The notes under the pieces are model-generated. The model was given only the letters and a program-made list of their open reading frames with translations. It searched no databases and was not told the DNA's origin. DNA of 64,000 bases, from positions 82,825 through 146,824 of IMG/VR virus record IMGVR_UViG_3300006086_000006, one strand, 5' to 3'. Below, piece by piece: positions 1 through 9,006 of the stretch. Numbering within the stretch: position 1 is the stretch's first letter; every line of letters begins with the position of its first letter. Made by a program: the position numbers and the translations under genes. The DNA is from a virus.

Positions 1-56
1 ATATCAAATTTGATTCATTTAATAATGCAAAACAATTTAATTAGTGGAGTAGTTTA

Positions 57-1238
57 ATGAAAACTTGTGTATTAACAGAGTCAAAATCCTCATTTGAATT
101 CACATGCGATAGTGCATTGTTATCTAAGGCAATTACAAAAATCGTTACTGTAGCGGATTTTTCAAAAGGCAGCGAAGATAAGTCTGTGTGTATACTAGCA
201 TCGTATAAAGGCGCTTTATTTGTAATTGGTTATTCTACAGAAACATTTTCAGCATTCCAAGTTTCTGATGTTAAAACAAATACAGACGGTTCATTCCAGT
301 TCACACCAAAAACATTACTTGGTCTTATAAAGAATCGTAGTGAATTGAAATTTAAGTACGACAAAGGTCGCCTACATTTTAGTGCAGTTAAAGGTAAATA
401 CTCTGGAGATATTGCAACTTCTGCTACGCCTGCAGAGGGCATTCACGTTGTTAATAGTAAGTTGAAGAATGAAAAGCATAAGAGTACTACAGTTACCGGT
501 GCTTTGTTAAACACACTACGTGACGCAATGAAGGCATGCAATCTGAGCAATTTCTATAATAGTGACCCTATTAATTGTTTGATTCGTGCCAAAGATGGTA
601 AATTAGATGTTAGCTCATTCGATAACTTTCACATGAGTTATTATCGTGCAACTGTACCGTCAGAATCCCATTTTAAAATGGCTATTCCAATCAACATGTT
701 TAACTTGATTGATAGGTTTACGGCTACTGAAGGTGAGGATGTTGAATTCGTAATTGGTCAGAAGCAATTCATAGCATTCGGTAAGACGTATATCATTTCA
801 TTACCTCCTATTCAAATGGACGACAATTTATACAGTCAAGTTCCTGGTTATATCAAAAACTTAACTAAACCTGCTGCCACATTAATATTTAAAGAAGCTG
901 GAATTAAAACTGTTGGTAATATGTTTACTATTTCTGATGAGAATAGTAAACTTATGATGAAGATAGGTAGCGGTCGTGTTGATATTTCCCTATCTAACGA
1001 AAATGGTACTGTTCAAGATGCGTTTAAAACAGAAGCAAAATTAGATACTAAGTCAGGATCACTGCTAGCCTTGATTGATCCTAGAGTATTTAGTGATTTG
1101 TTCAATAAGTGCAGTAGCTCAGAAGTTCCTATGAGTTTCTTTCAACGTACTAATAAAGGTAAGTCAAGTGCCTTTCTAGTTACTAACCATACAAAGACTG
1201 CAAAGTCATATCTTGTAGGTACTTATAGTGAAGAATAA
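57..1238 (+). CDS. Sliding clamp-like protein (putative DNA polymerase processivity factor)
   Basis: The 393-residue product has the spacing of a beta-clamp/PCNA-type ring protein. Residues 13-30 (FEFTCDSALLSKAITKI) resemble the first strand and helix of a clamp domain. A second unit follows with the pattern FQFTPKTLLGLIKNRSELKFKY, then strands ending in KGKYSGDI. A clamp would encircle DNA and tether the phage polymerase. The length is close to bacterial DnaN (about 366 residues). The start at 57 has GGAG 9 bases upstream. A helicase gene follows 1.3 kb downstream, which fits a replication cluster. The assignment is inference from fold-like sequence pattern; no catalytic motif can confirm it, and other three-domain DNA-binding folds are possible. 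Confidence 0.5.
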   Translation: MKTCVLTESKSSFEFTCDSALLSKAITKIVTVADFSKGSEDKSVCILASYKGALFVIGYSTETFSAFQVSDVKTNTDGSFQFTPKTLLGLIKNRSELKFKYDKGRLHFSAVKGKYSGDIATSATPAEGIHVVNSKLKNEKHKSTTVTGALLNTLRDAMKACNLSNFYNSDPINCLIRAKDGKLDVSSFDNFHMSYYRATVPSESHFKMAIPINMFNLIDRFTATEGEDVEFVIGQKQFIAFGKTYIISLPPIQMDDNLYSQVPGYIKNLTKPAATLIFKEAGIKTVGNMFTISDENSKLMMKIGSGRVDISLSNENGTVQDAFKTEAKLDTKSGSLLALIDPRVFSDLFNKCSSSEVPMSFFQRTNKGKSSAFLVTNHTKTAKSYLVGTYSEE

Positions 1239-1668
1239 ATCCAGCCCATTGTATTCTTTAGCGGATTCGTTTGAGTACCGTCCCAGCAAATTGAATTCGT
1301 TTGAAACATTGGGCTGTGCTCCGCTCGGCGATTACCACATCGCCGTTTTCTTTCGCAACATCGTGTCTTCTGCGTTGACAGTAGATCACACTACACCTAT
1401 ACGTGCAACTAAATACTGTACCATATACAATATCCAGAACAATAGAGGTAGTGTATATGGTATTTTATTCACTGTACCTCAGGATAAGTTCCGTATTAAT
1501 AATGGTATCCTTATAGTTGGTGGTAGTGAGTCTTGTGGTGCATTTGCAGTTTATCCGTTCGCAGATGCAAAACGAAATCTAACTATATACATAGATGACA
1601 AAGACAATTTATTGGCAAACTTGGGTACTGTTGATTACAACCCATTGGTGGTGTTCGATGCAGTTTAA
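1228..1668 (+). CDS. Hypothetical protein
   Basis: 146-residue soluble protein that I do not recognise. It overlaps the clamp-like gene by 11 bases and the next gene by 11 bases, so it is probably translated from the same message. The sequence is mixed alpha/beta with several hydrophobic strands (CTIYNIQ, GILFTVPQDKF, GILIVGG) and no signal peptide. The tight overlap suggests a product needed together with the replication proteins, but nothing in the sequence defines its role. Confidence 0.7.
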   Translation: MKNKSSPLYSLADSFEYRPSKLNSFETLGCAPLGDYHIAVFFRNIVSSALTVDHTTPIRATKYCTIYNIQNNRGSVYGILFTVPQDKFRINNGILIVGGSESCGAFAVYPFADAKRNLTIYIDDKDNLLANLGTVDYNPLVVFDAV

Positions 1669-1996
1669 AGTTGATGATGAGGTTACGCTCAAGTATGCTT
1701 ATAAAAAGTTGGAAGAGACTGCAAAACTACTAAATTTTAACTTTGGACTTTTTAAGTGCGAAGATAAATCTATTTCAAATTTATACTGCGACATGGTTTA
1801 TGTTGATTGTTTCCAATTAAATGATAGAAATAGGCTAGACAACAACATTACGGCTATCATAAAATCAGCCAAAGACATTGGTGCCAATATTTTAGAAGAA
1901 GTCTCTATACGATACGTCCGTAAGTTATTTCTCTTTAAAGTAAAGGTACTGCGCATTCGTTTTATAAAAATTGAAGGAGTTGAGTACAGTGGATAA
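1658..1996 (+). CDS. Hypothetical protein
   Basis: 112-residue product when started at the ATG at 1658 (MQFKVDDEVTLKYAY), which overlaps the end of the preceding gene by 11 bases; a longer in-frame extension upstream lies wholly inside that gene and is unlikely. The protein is rich in Lys, Asp and Asn with one hydrophobic strand (KLFLFKVKVLRIRFIKI) near the C-terminus. No family recognised. It overlaps the next gene by 8 bases. Confidence 0.7.
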   Translation: MQFKVDDEVTLKYAYKKLEETAKLLNFNFGLFKCEDKSISNLYCDMVYVDCFQLNDRNRLDNNITAIIKSAKDIGANILEEVSIRYVRKLFLFKVKVLRIRFIKIEGVEYSG

Positions 1997-2528
1997 ACCA
2001 GAACTAGTCTCGCTCAAACGTGCGTTATTGAAAGACAAACGTATGCTAAAATTGCACGATGCTTTCACCACACTTCCACAGTATCAGCTAAACATTGCTG
2101 AACTGTATGATGAAGTGAAAACAATCCATGCACTTAGAAAGACTCGCCAGCTTAACACTAAGAATAAAAACTTCATTCGTGATTTAATTGATGGTATGAT
2201 TGATGATGGTGCTAAGCGTTCCCGGCTTGTTGAGATACTTATGGTATGTGTAAAGACTATAAGAACACTCGAAGATACCTTAGAATCCTTGGAAGGTTAT
2301 CTGTTGATGGAGTATAGTACCAAACTATACCAACTCAAAACAAAAGGTGAACGTGCTGATTTTATTAAGCATCATGTATTCCAACCTTATTTGAAGTATT
2401 CAAAGCGTCTATCTACTTTAAAAGACGCAGTTGAGTTGGTATGTGTTGATATTGATAAATTTGCCTATTCATATCGTAACCTAGTAGAGGCTGCTAAACT
2501 TAGCAGCACTAAAGTGGATCAATTGTAA
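1989..2528 (+). CDS. Hypothetical helical protein
   Basis: 179 residues from a GTG start at 1989. GTG is preferred because GAAGGAG (1973-1979) lies 9 bases upstream, whereas the in-frame TTG at 1971 would put the initiation codon on the Shine-Dalgarno itself. The protein is almost entirely alpha-helical and charged (for example RLVEILMVCVKTIRTLEDTLESLEGYLL). No motif recognised. The stop codon TAA overlaps the ATG of the helicase gene by one base, so the two are probably translationally coupled. Confidence 0.7.
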   Translation: MDKPELVSLKRALLKDKRMLKLHDAFTTLPQYQLNIAELYDEVKTIHALRKTRQLNTKNKNFIRDLIDGMIDDGAKRSRLVEILMVCVKTIRTLEDTLESLEGYLLMEYSTKLYQLKTKGERADFIKHHVFQPYLKYSKRLSTLKDAVELVCVDIDKFAYSYRNLVEAAKLSSTKVDQL

Positions 2529-4180
2529 TGGCCAAGTATGACGATGAAACAATTGTGCTTTACGACAAGATGTACATACCTGCTACTCAGGTGCAAGAAC
2601 ATTTAGTTGATAAGCATTATACACATAGTATGTATGAGGAGCAGGCATGCCGACGCTGTCCAAACAAAGTAAATCGTCATAACTACGAATGTGATAATTG
2701 TGAAGCTTTCAAAGGTATTGTTCAAACGTATAAGTTTACTTCGAAGAAGGGTGTTGATTATTATGCGGTTCCACTTGGCGATAGAGAAAACGTCGAAAAG
2801 CGTTTGAAGATAGATTTCGATGACTTCAAATTCGTTGATTTGCGTGTTAAGCCTAAGTTTGATTACAACGTCAAACTGATTGGCCTTACCATGCGTGATT
2901 ACCAAGACGAAGCTGCTAATGCTTGGCGCAAAAAGAAGTTTGGAATGATAGTAGCACCTCCACGTAGCGGTAAGACACCTCTTGCACTTTATTTGTCAGT
3001 GAAGCAAGGCGTCCGCACCATGATGCTTGCTAATCAGCATGAATTTCTAACCCAATTCATTGACCATGTTGAACGCTATACAAATTTACCTAGACTACAA
3101 GATAAGTATGGGGTTAAGCTGTACGGCTTTGCTAAAACTTTGGATGATTATGACACATTGCAAATAGGTGTTAGTACTTATCAGCAGTTCTTCGATACGG
3201 ATCGTGGTAAAGAACGCTTTGCTAGAATGCGACCTAATTTTGGCAATCTGTTGATAGATGAAGCGGATAAAGGTGCGGCTAACGGCTTCGCCAAAGTAAT
3301 AAATGGAATTCCTGCACGTTATCGCACAGGTTTCACCGGGACTGATAAGAGAAAGGACCAGAAGGACAAAATTACCGAACAAATTATTGGTAGTGTTATA
3401 TGCCGTATTACTATTCCTCAATTAAAAGCTAAGATCATCATACACCGTTGTGACTATGTTAAGTCTCGAAGTGCCTATACAGGCAAAGCCGGCTTTACCA
3501 ATTGCTGCAAGATGCTTTCTAATCATAAGAAACGTATGGATGAGATAATCGAATACGTTGGTAAAGATTTAAAGAACGGACACAGTATTGTTATTCCAGT
3601 TTATTTCAGAGACCATGTTAGCGAATTAGTTAAACGTATCAATACTGAATATGGTGCTAAGATAGCTGAAGGTTTTACCGGCGGTGCTGGTAAGAAGCAC
3701 AAAGACTTACGTGAAGAAATACTGCAACGCGCAAAAGACGGTAAGACCCGTGTAATTGTAGGTATTCGTAGTATCTTACAACGTGGTTTGAACGTACCTA
3801 GATGGAGTTGCTTGTATTACATTCAACCTATGAATAACGAACCGAATTGGAAACAAGAAAGTTCGCGTGTGCTTACTCCACTAGATGGCAAGCGCGATCC
3901 TATCATTCGTATGTTTGTTGATCCAAACATTGGCCTATCATTAGGTTGTTTCGTATCTACTTACAAGCAGGCGCTTGGTTTCAATCACGAGCCAACAGAT
4001 AAAGCCAGAGAATTGGCTAAAGAGTTGATGCGTGACCACGGTGCTAAACGTGGCAGCAAAGATATGGATTCAGATGAAGCTATTTATCTTGACAGTAAAC
4101 CAAGACGCACACTTAAGAAAGAAAAAACCATGCCACAAGGTTTATTCGGCAGTTTGAAACGCTTGAAGCCAAAGAAGTAG
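2528..4180 (+). CDS. SF2 DNA/RNA helicase (UvsW/RecG-like), N-terminal Cys4
   Basis: 550-residue superfamily 2 helicase. An N-terminal CxxC...CxxC pair (C41, C44, C55, C58) could bind zinc. The helicase core shows Walker A APPRSGKT (143-150), motif II DEAD (244-247), motif III-like TGT (270-272) and a motif VI-like QESSRV near the C-terminus of domain 2. In T4-like phages a helicase of this kind (UvsW) resolves recombination intermediates and R-loops and helps switch from origin- to recombination-dependent replication; here that role is inferred. The start ATG overlaps the preceding TAA. The C-terminal 50 residues are Lys-rich. It ends in TAG, one of only eight amber stops in the window. SNF2-like or type III restriction-like SF2 enzymes are alternatives, but no nuclease domain is visible. 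Confidence 0.85.
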   Translation: MAKYDDETIVLYDKMYIPATQVQEHLVDKHYTHSMYEEQACRRCPNKVNRHNYECDNCEAFKGIVQTYKFTSKKGVDYYAVPLGDRENVEKRLKIDFDDFKFVDLRVKPKFDYNVKLIGLTMRDYQDEAANAWRKKKFGMIVAPPRSGKTPLALYLSVKQGVRTMMLANQHEFLTQFIDHVERYTNLPRLQDKYGVKLYGFAKTLDDYDTLQIGVSTYQQFFDTDRGKERFARMRPNFGNLLIDEADKGAANGFAKVINGIPARYRTGFTGTDKRKDQKDKITEQIIGSVICRITIPQLKAKIIIHRCDYVKSRSAYTGKAGFTNCCKMLSNHKKRMDEIIEYVGKDLKNGHSIVIPVYFRDHVSELVKRINTEYGAKIAEGFTGGAGKKHKDLREEILQRAKDGKTRVIVGIRSILQRGLNVPRWSCLYYIQPMNNEPNWKQESSRVLTPLDGKRDPIIRMFVDPNIGLSLGCFVSTYKQALGFNHEPTDKARELAKELMRDHGAKRGSKDMDSDEAIYLDSKPRRTLKKEKTMPQGLFGSLKRLKPKK

Positions 4181-4195
4181 TGTAAATAAGTTGTA
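4179..4195 (+). promoter_or_regulatory. Candidate phage promoter element AGTGTAAATA
   Basis: AGTGTAAATA directly at the helicase stop codon, 28 bases before the next gene. The same ten bases occur in the gaps at 55030 and 61233. It resembles the T4-type late element TATAAATA, but function is inference from recurrence only. Confidence 0.25.
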
Positions 4196-4215
4196 ATACT
4201 TTCAATGGATATGTT

Positions 4216-4881
4216 ATGAAATCTCTCAAAATAAAAACACCTAAGTTAAAGTTTAAATTCGATCCACAGCGACAACGTGTAATGCGTTCTCGAGGTGTGG
4301 ACGGTATGTGCTTTGCTGGTAGTAGAAACGCTTTTGAATTTGATGTTGCTGCTGTCCGTATGAAGCCTGATATTCCAAACATTGTAACTAAAAGCGTTAG
4401 TGTTAAACGCCAAATCGCTATGCTGCACAGTTTGTTTGAATCCCCACTACGGGGTAGCCCTATCATCAGTATAGGTAGTTTCCCAACAGATTTACGTGCT
4501 AAGATGTTAGCTGTTAATATCATGGACCATGCAATATCATTCCAAGATAAAGCCAGGTCTGTTCGTATTGCTAAGAAAGATTACCCACTTTGGCATAAAG
4601 TGTATGGTGGTTTCAAAGATACTATACGTGATGATGGTATGACTGATAATCCTAGCATGTTGATATTGTCAAATGTTGATGTACACAGTACCAATGCGAA
4701 GATAGAGAAGGTTAGAGATATTCTCGAAATGTACCCGAACATACCTAGAGTTGTCATTGTAAGTGGTTGTGATCCGCTTGAATTCTTTGCCACACGTCTG
4801 CATTTGCCCGTAGATATAGCTTTTTATATGGGCGCAGACAATCGTGAGAAAACCATTAATAATGTGTTGGATCATCTATGA
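4216..4881 (+). CDS. Hypothetical protein, possible degenerate helicase-loader-like ATPase
   Basis: 221 residues. The first 30 residues are very basic (KSLKIKTPKLKFKF). The centre has a hydrophobic strand followed by a loop where an AAA+ protein would carry Walker A (IISIGSFPTDLRAKML), but the GKT is missing. Later MLILSNVDV followed by a helix and VVIVSGCDPLEFF resembles the Walker B/sensor I segment of DnaC/IstB-type loaders with the acidic residues lost. If real, this would be a non-hydrolysing relative that could help load a replicative helicase. This is a weak pattern match; the safe call is unknown. The stop TGA overlaps the next start (ATGA). Confidence 0.6.
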   Translation: MKSLKIKTPKLKFKFDPQRQRVMRSRGVDGMCFAGSRNAFEFDVAAVRMKPDIPNIVTKSVSVKRQIAMLHSLFESPLRGSPIISIGSFPTDLRAKMLAVNIMDHAISFQDKARSVRIAKKDYPLWHKVYGGFKDTIRDDGMTDNPSMLILSNVDVHSTNAKIEKVRDILEMYPNIPRVVIVSGCDPLEFFATRLHLPVDIAFYMGADNREKTINNVLDHL

Positions 4882-5246
4882 GATTATTTTCTAAACGCCA
4901 TAAGAGCAATGAATGGCATAAAACATTTGTTATTTTTCCAAAAAGAGTGTTCACAGTATTGAATGACGGTAAAACGCGCTGGTTAGACGAATCGTATCAC
5001 TGCTTATGTTTTATGGAACGTAGATTTTCTATTGTTAAGGGTGTATTTAGTGGTGTTGAGTATCGTGCTATAGCTGGTGTTAAGGTAGATCACACATTAT
5101 GCGTTACCCACTGCGGAACAGATGGTTGTCCTGCCCCTTTAGGGGATCTTAGTATAGCTGCAATAAAGATTGGTAATATACGCACAATTAAACCTGCTGT
5201 TTCCATATCCAGCAATACTGTAACTCTATCGGAATTAATGCAATGA
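4878..5246 (+). CDS. Hypothetical protein
   Basis: 122 residues, overlapping its neighbours on both sides by ATGA junctions and therefore part of the same translational chain. Basic N-terminus (RLFSKRHKSNEWHK), four cysteines in the middle (HCLCF and CVTHCGTDGC) and no membrane segment. No family recognised. Confidence 0.7.
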   Translation: MRLFSKRHKSNEWHKTFVIFPKRVFTVLNDGKTRWLDESYHCLCFMERRFSIVKGVFSGVEYRAIAGVKVDHTLCVTHCGTDGCPAPLGDLSIAAIKIGNIRTIKPAVSISSNTVTLSELMQ

Positions 5247-5920
5247 CTACATTGGTTCGTTTCGACCCGTTCGGTGTTGAAATACTAGAAGTAACTAATC
5301 ACATTGCTGGGATGCGTAAAATAATACAGGATACAACTACTAGATATGATTATTTAGATAGCAAGTATCGTAGAATGTGTCCAGAAATGGTGCAACAATA
5401 TAACTCTGCTTTCGAGAAGCACCAACAAAAGCAGAATGCAGTTGATAAGAAACAAAAACGTAGCACGAAGAAAGATATTAAAGAGAAGTTCCGTAGATTG
5501 AGTGCGTTAACCCATCCAGATAAAACCGCGTCTTTCAGACCTGCTATCCGCAAGATACTAACGGACTACTTCATTGAAGGTAAGGCCGCGTATGCTATTG
5601 ATGACTTAGGTGCGTTGGAATCTTTAATTGCTTTAGCTGCAATGGTTCGACTTAAAAACGAATCTAATGACTATGATGCACCTAGTGCTAATTCCATATA
5701 CGAGAAGTTCAAAGATACTGATGTGGATTTAGTTGCAGAAGCCGAACTTAAGTTAAAGAATCTTAGACAGACTGCAAAGCAGTTATCTGAAAATATAGAA
5801 GGCTTTAAATTCAGTGTGTTCAACGTAATAGAACAATTGGATGCAGATGGTCAAATAGATACTGCATTAGCAATATATCGTAAGCTAACTGGGTTTAATA
5901 TAAACATGATGGAGAAATGA
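5243..5920 (+). CDS. J-domain (DnaJ-like) protein
   Basis: 225 residues with the diagnostic HPD tripeptide at residues 91-93, preceded by the basic helix EKFRRLSALT typical of J-domain helix II and followed by a helix III-like segment. J domains stimulate the ATPase of DnaK/Hsp70, so this protein may recruit the host chaperone to phage replication or assembly complexes. The J domain is central rather than N-terminal, with about 70 helical residues before it (DKKQKRSTKKD linker) and a long helical C-terminus. It lacks the Gly/Phe and Cys-repeat regions of full DnaJ. The start overlaps the previous stop (ATGA). Confidence 0.7.
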   Translation: MTTLVRFDPFGVEILEVTNHIAGMRKIIQDTTTRYDYLDSKYRRMCPEMVQQYNSAFEKHQQKQNAVDKKQKRSTKKDIKEKFRRLSALTHPDKTASFRPAIRKILTDYFIEGKAAYAIDDLGALESLIALAAMVRLKNESNDYDAPSANSIYEKFKDTDVDLVAEAELKLKNLRQTAKQLSENIEGFKFSVFNVIEQLDADGQIDTALAIYRKLTGFNINMMEK

Positions 5921-5921
5921 T

Positions 5922-6113
5922 ATGGCTGCCGCCACATTTTATTTAGGTGCTGTTTTAGTATTCTACACTGTAGGTATTTCTCTAGCAATTCTTTGGTTAA
6001 CATTCCTGTTCTTTTTCAGAAAACGTAAAGGTTTCCTAGAGTTCTTGAAGATAATAACTGCTATGTATGGTGTAGGTATACTTTCTTTTACGCTAAACTC
6101 TTGGAACCACTAG
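5922..6113 (+). CDS. Small membrane protein
   Basis: 63 residues with two predicted transmembrane segments: a long hydrophobic stretch at residues 4-32 (YLGAVLVFYTVGISLAILWL) and a second at about 42-58, separated by the basic loop RKRKG. It starts two bases after the J-domain gene stop. Function is unknown; small phage inner-membrane proteins are often lysis, superinfection-exclusion or host-takeover factors. It ends in TAG. Confidence 0.6.
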   Translation: MAAATFYLGAVLVFYTVGISLAILWLTFLFFFRKRKGFLEFLKIITAMYGVGILSFTLNSWNH

Positions 6114-6115
6114 AT

Positions 6116-6451
6116 ATGTCAATGGTCCGTATTCCAAATGACTTCATACCACAACTAAAAACTATCTGTAACGATGTTGCTAACGTAGTGTGTGAAGAAA
6201 ATAAAAATGGGTTAATAGATATTAAACTGTATGATGCTGCTGCCAATTCTCTAGGTTTCAACGATTATAATGCGTTGTTGCAAGACTCTCAGCAATATGG
6301 TAATGGTCCAATGTACTTCTCTACCATGCAGTACATGTTAATTCAAAATCTATCAACATTACTCGGAACTGACCGCGCTTTAACGGAATCTATTTTACGA
6401 GATTCGATAACATTGGTAAAAGCATCATGGAAATCCTCAAGCTGTGTTTAA
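6116..6451 (+). CDS. Hypothetical protein
   Basis: 111 residues from the ATG at 6116 (MSMVRIPNDFI). The in-frame TTG at 6101 lies inside the previous gene and is less likely. Helical and soluble, with no motif recognised. The following small membrane gene overlaps its 3' end by 25 bases. Confidence 0.6.
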   Translation: MSMVRIPNDFIPQLKTICNDVANVVCEENKNGLIDIKLYDAAANSLGFNDYNALLQDSQQYGNGPMYFSTMQYMLIQNLSTLLGTDRALTESILRDSITLVKASWKSSSCV

Positions 6452-6615
6452 TACTTATATTTTCTTGCCCTGCTATGTATTTTGAACGTAAGGCAGAAGA
6501 ACTGAAAATAACACAAGACTTAGAATCTGCTATTTTTCACTATAAAATATCCCGCTTCTTCCTATATATGTCGATAGTAGCTATGCTATCCGTCGGAATT
6601 TCCTACCTACTATAA
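6427..6615 (+). CDS. Small membrane protein
   Basis: 62 residues with a hydrophobic N-terminal segment (ILKLCLILIFSCPAMYF) and a second hydrophobic segment near the C-terminus (FFLYMSIVAMLSVGISYLL). The cysteine after the first segment does not form a clear lipobox. Unknown function. It is the last gene before the tail block; about 100 bases of non-coding DNA follow. Confidence 0.55.
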   Translation: MEILKLCLILIFSCPAMYFERKAEELKITQDLESAIFHYKISRFFLYMSIVAMLSVGISYLL

Positions 6616-6714
6616 AACGTATTCCAACATCCTATTCGCTAATTTACTGTGTGTTGAATTAGAACTTTGTGTTTCTATACCAACTAAACCAGAAACGTGA
6701 ATAGGACATTTTCT

Positions 6715-8343
6715 ATGAATACAGTTTTCCCCAGTGCTGGTGTTTACACCAACGAAATTGATCTTTCTCAGCGTGTTGCCTCAGTCGCGTCTTCGATTGG
6801 TGCCTTTGTTGGTGCAGCAGGACGTGGACCTGTAGGTGAACGTACTCTCATCACAGACACTACGGAACTTGATAACACATTTGGTAAACCTAACGCCGGT
6901 AAGTACGGATTTATGCTGCTTTGTGCTAAACAATTCAGTAAAGTCAGTTCCCGTATGTATATTACCCGTGTTGTTAACGGAGCACTTACAGCAGGTGCTT
7001 ATCTTACTGTAGATGATCCAACTGCACAAACTCCAAGACTGGCTTTAAATAACTTCGATAATGGTTCAAACGTACCATTAGGTAAAGATGATCCGTTTAC
7101 AAATTTAGGCTTTAATCCAGGTGATGCTGATATAAACAATGACTTAATGTTCATTTGCGCAGCGAATCCGGGTGCTTGGAATAACAACATTGCTATTGGT
7201 ATACGTCCAAGTAATCCAAAAGGTCGTAATGTAGGTTCTGACCACAACGTAAACCATTTCTATATTGACGTATTCTACAACTACACAGGGCCGAATAACG
7301 TACCTGTAGAATCATTCTTAGTATCACGTACCGTTGGTGAAGTTAATACTGATGGTAGTGGCTTGTTTGTAGAAGACGTTATCAATACACGTTCTAAATA
7401 TATTCGTGTACGTAATAACCCTTATTGCAAAATCGTGCCCGTACTCACAGCACCATTCCAATTCTTATCAGGTGCTACAGATGGTTTGCCTGTAACTACA
7501 GATCAAATAGCTAATGCGTGGCAGTTATATGATGACGCAGAACACATCGACGTTAACCTATTAGTTAATGGTGGTTATGCGAACCCTGTTGTACAACGTG
7601 TTATGGTTGATGTTGCTCGTAATCGTTTTGATGCCTTCGCTATCTTAGATATGCCTGATGCTGCGGCAGAAGTTTCAGATGCAGTAAACTACCGTAGAAA
7701 CGATTTAAACATCAATGATAGTTACGGTGGTATTTATGGACCTTGGGTTCAAATTGATGACACAGACAATGACAAAAAAGTTTGGATGCCACCATCTGGT
7801 CTTGTTTCCGCAGCTTTCGCGCGTACAGATTCAGAGCGCGCTCTTTGGTTTGCACCAGCTGGTTTGAATCGCGGACAATTACAAATTCGTGATATTCGTA
7901 AGAAGTATAATCAAGGTGCCCGTGATGCTTTGGATCAAGCACAGATCAACTGTATCAGATTTATTCCAGGTCGTGGTTATGTTATTTGGGGACAAGCTAC
8001 TCTACAAACACAACCAAGTGCTACACAACATGTGAACGTGCGCCGTTTGTTTAACTATATCAAGAAATCTATTTCTACTTCTGTAGCGTTTGGTGTGTTC
8101 GATCCTAATGATGAGTTCTTGCGCAAACAGCTTCGCGGTATCACTTCATCTTTCCTAGAACCTATTAAACAAGGTCGAGGTTTGAATGCGTATGATGTTG
8201 TGTGTGACGATAGAAACAACTTACCTGATACTATAGCTTCAGGTGACTTGATACTAGATGTGTACGCCGATCCTGTAATTGCAGTTAAACGCATCCACTT
8301 GACTGCGTTTATTCAACCAACTGGCACTAAATTCTCTGAATAA
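6715..8343 (+). CDS. Contractile tail sheath protein 1
   Basis: 542 residues from the ATG at 6715 (MNTVFPSAGVYTNEIDLS); AGGA at 6703-6706 is correctly spaced, while the in-frame GTG at 6697 has no such signal. The N-terminal PSAGVYTNEIDLS and GAFVGAAGRGPVG segments and the C-terminal GDLILDVYADP...KRIHLTAFI segment are the conserved ends of myophage tail sheaths, which polymerise around the tail tube and contract on infection. A paralogue lies at 41882 with the same architecture. About 100 bases upstream are gene-free and probably hold the promoter of the tail block. Confidence 0.9.
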   Translation: MNTVFPSAGVYTNEIDLSQRVASVASSIGAFVGAAGRGPVGERTLITDTTELDNTFGKPNAGKYGFMLLCAKQFSKVSSRMYITRVVNGALTAGAYLTVDDPTAQTPRLALNNFDNGSNVPLGKDDPFTNLGFNPGDADINNDLMFICAANPGAWNNNIAIGIRPSNPKGRNVGSDHNVNHFYIDVFYNYTGPNNVPVESFLVSRTVGEVNTDGSGLFVEDVINTRSKYIRVRNNPYCKIVPVLTAPFQFLSGATDGLPVTTDQIANAWQLYDDAEHIDVNLLVNGGYANPVVQRVMVDVARNRFDAFAILDMPDAAAEVSDAVNYRRNDLNINDSYGGIYGPWVQIDDTDNDKKVWMPPSGLVSAAFARTDSERALWFAPAGLNRGQLQIRDIRKKYNQGARDALDQAQINCIRFIPGRGYVIWGQATLQTQPSATQHVNVRRLFNYIKKSISTSVAFGVFDPNDEFLRKQLRGITSSFLEPIKQGRGLNAYDVVCDDRNNLPDTIASGDLILDVYADPVIAVKRIHLTAFIQPTGTKFSE

Positions 8344-8359
8344 TTGAAGGTATTTTATT

Positions 8360-8995
8360 ATGGAAAAACGTCTTGAAGATTTGATTGGTGATTTAGAGCA
8401 GATCAGTAATGTGCGCAACCTAGATGCCAACAACCCCATCGTATTACGCATTAGTAACCCAACGAATAGTACTGTACACGCAATCGTATGCGCTATTAAT
8501 GAACCTACAACCTTAGTATTACCAATTAACGTAACGTGGGTAGTTCTTGACCCACTTAGTACGTTCTACAGAATGGCATTACAACGTGTTAGTAAAGACA
8601 CTACTGCACCTTGGCACCAGACATGGCAAGTATTAGATACGTTTGATTCTGTTTGGGTACCTCAAACGTATGATTCTGCTGATCAGGCTCAATTAGGTGT
8701 TAGTAATGCAGGGCCATCACCAGCGCAAGTAACTGTAGCAGGTATTGCTCGACTATCCACACCAGCTGCTGTAGCTTCTAATCCAGTTGTTGTTTCTGAT
8801 ACTGATCCAAGATTGACCGACGCACGTACTCCACTGCCTCATACGCATCCTGAGGTACCTGCAACACAACTACGTACAAGTTCAGGGATTGTGACAATAA
8901 GTGGTTCAGATGCGCCTATTAATGGTGCTACACTTGTTGCGACTTCTGCAACAACGGCTGTTTGGCGCAAACTGCAAACTACTGATTTGGTTTAA
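8360..8995 (+). CDS. Virion fibre/adaptor protein with DPRLTDARTPLPHTHP motif
   Basis: 211 residues. The first ~90 residues are homologous to the N-terminus of the giant Ig-repeat fibre that follows (shared NVTW.V.DP and HTHPE/HSHPQ patterns), so the pair probably arose by duplication and may dock on the same baseplate site. The segment DTDPRLTDARTPLPHTHPE is a common signature of phage tail fibres. It lacks the Ig repeats and so may be a short cap, adaptor or the docking partner of the long fibre. AAGG lies upstream of the start. Confidence 0.65.
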   Translation: MEKRLEDLIGDLEQISNVRNLDANNPIVLRISNPTNSTVHAIVCAINEPTTLVLPINVTWVVLDPLSTFYRMALQRVSKDTTAPWHQTWQVLDTFDSVWVPQTYDSADQAQLGVSNAGPSPAQVTVAGIARLSTPAAVASNPVVVSDTDPRLTDARTPLPHTHPEVPATQLRTSSGIVTISGSDAPINGATLVATSATTAVWRKLQTTDLV

Positions 8996-9006
8996 GAGGG
9001 TTACTT

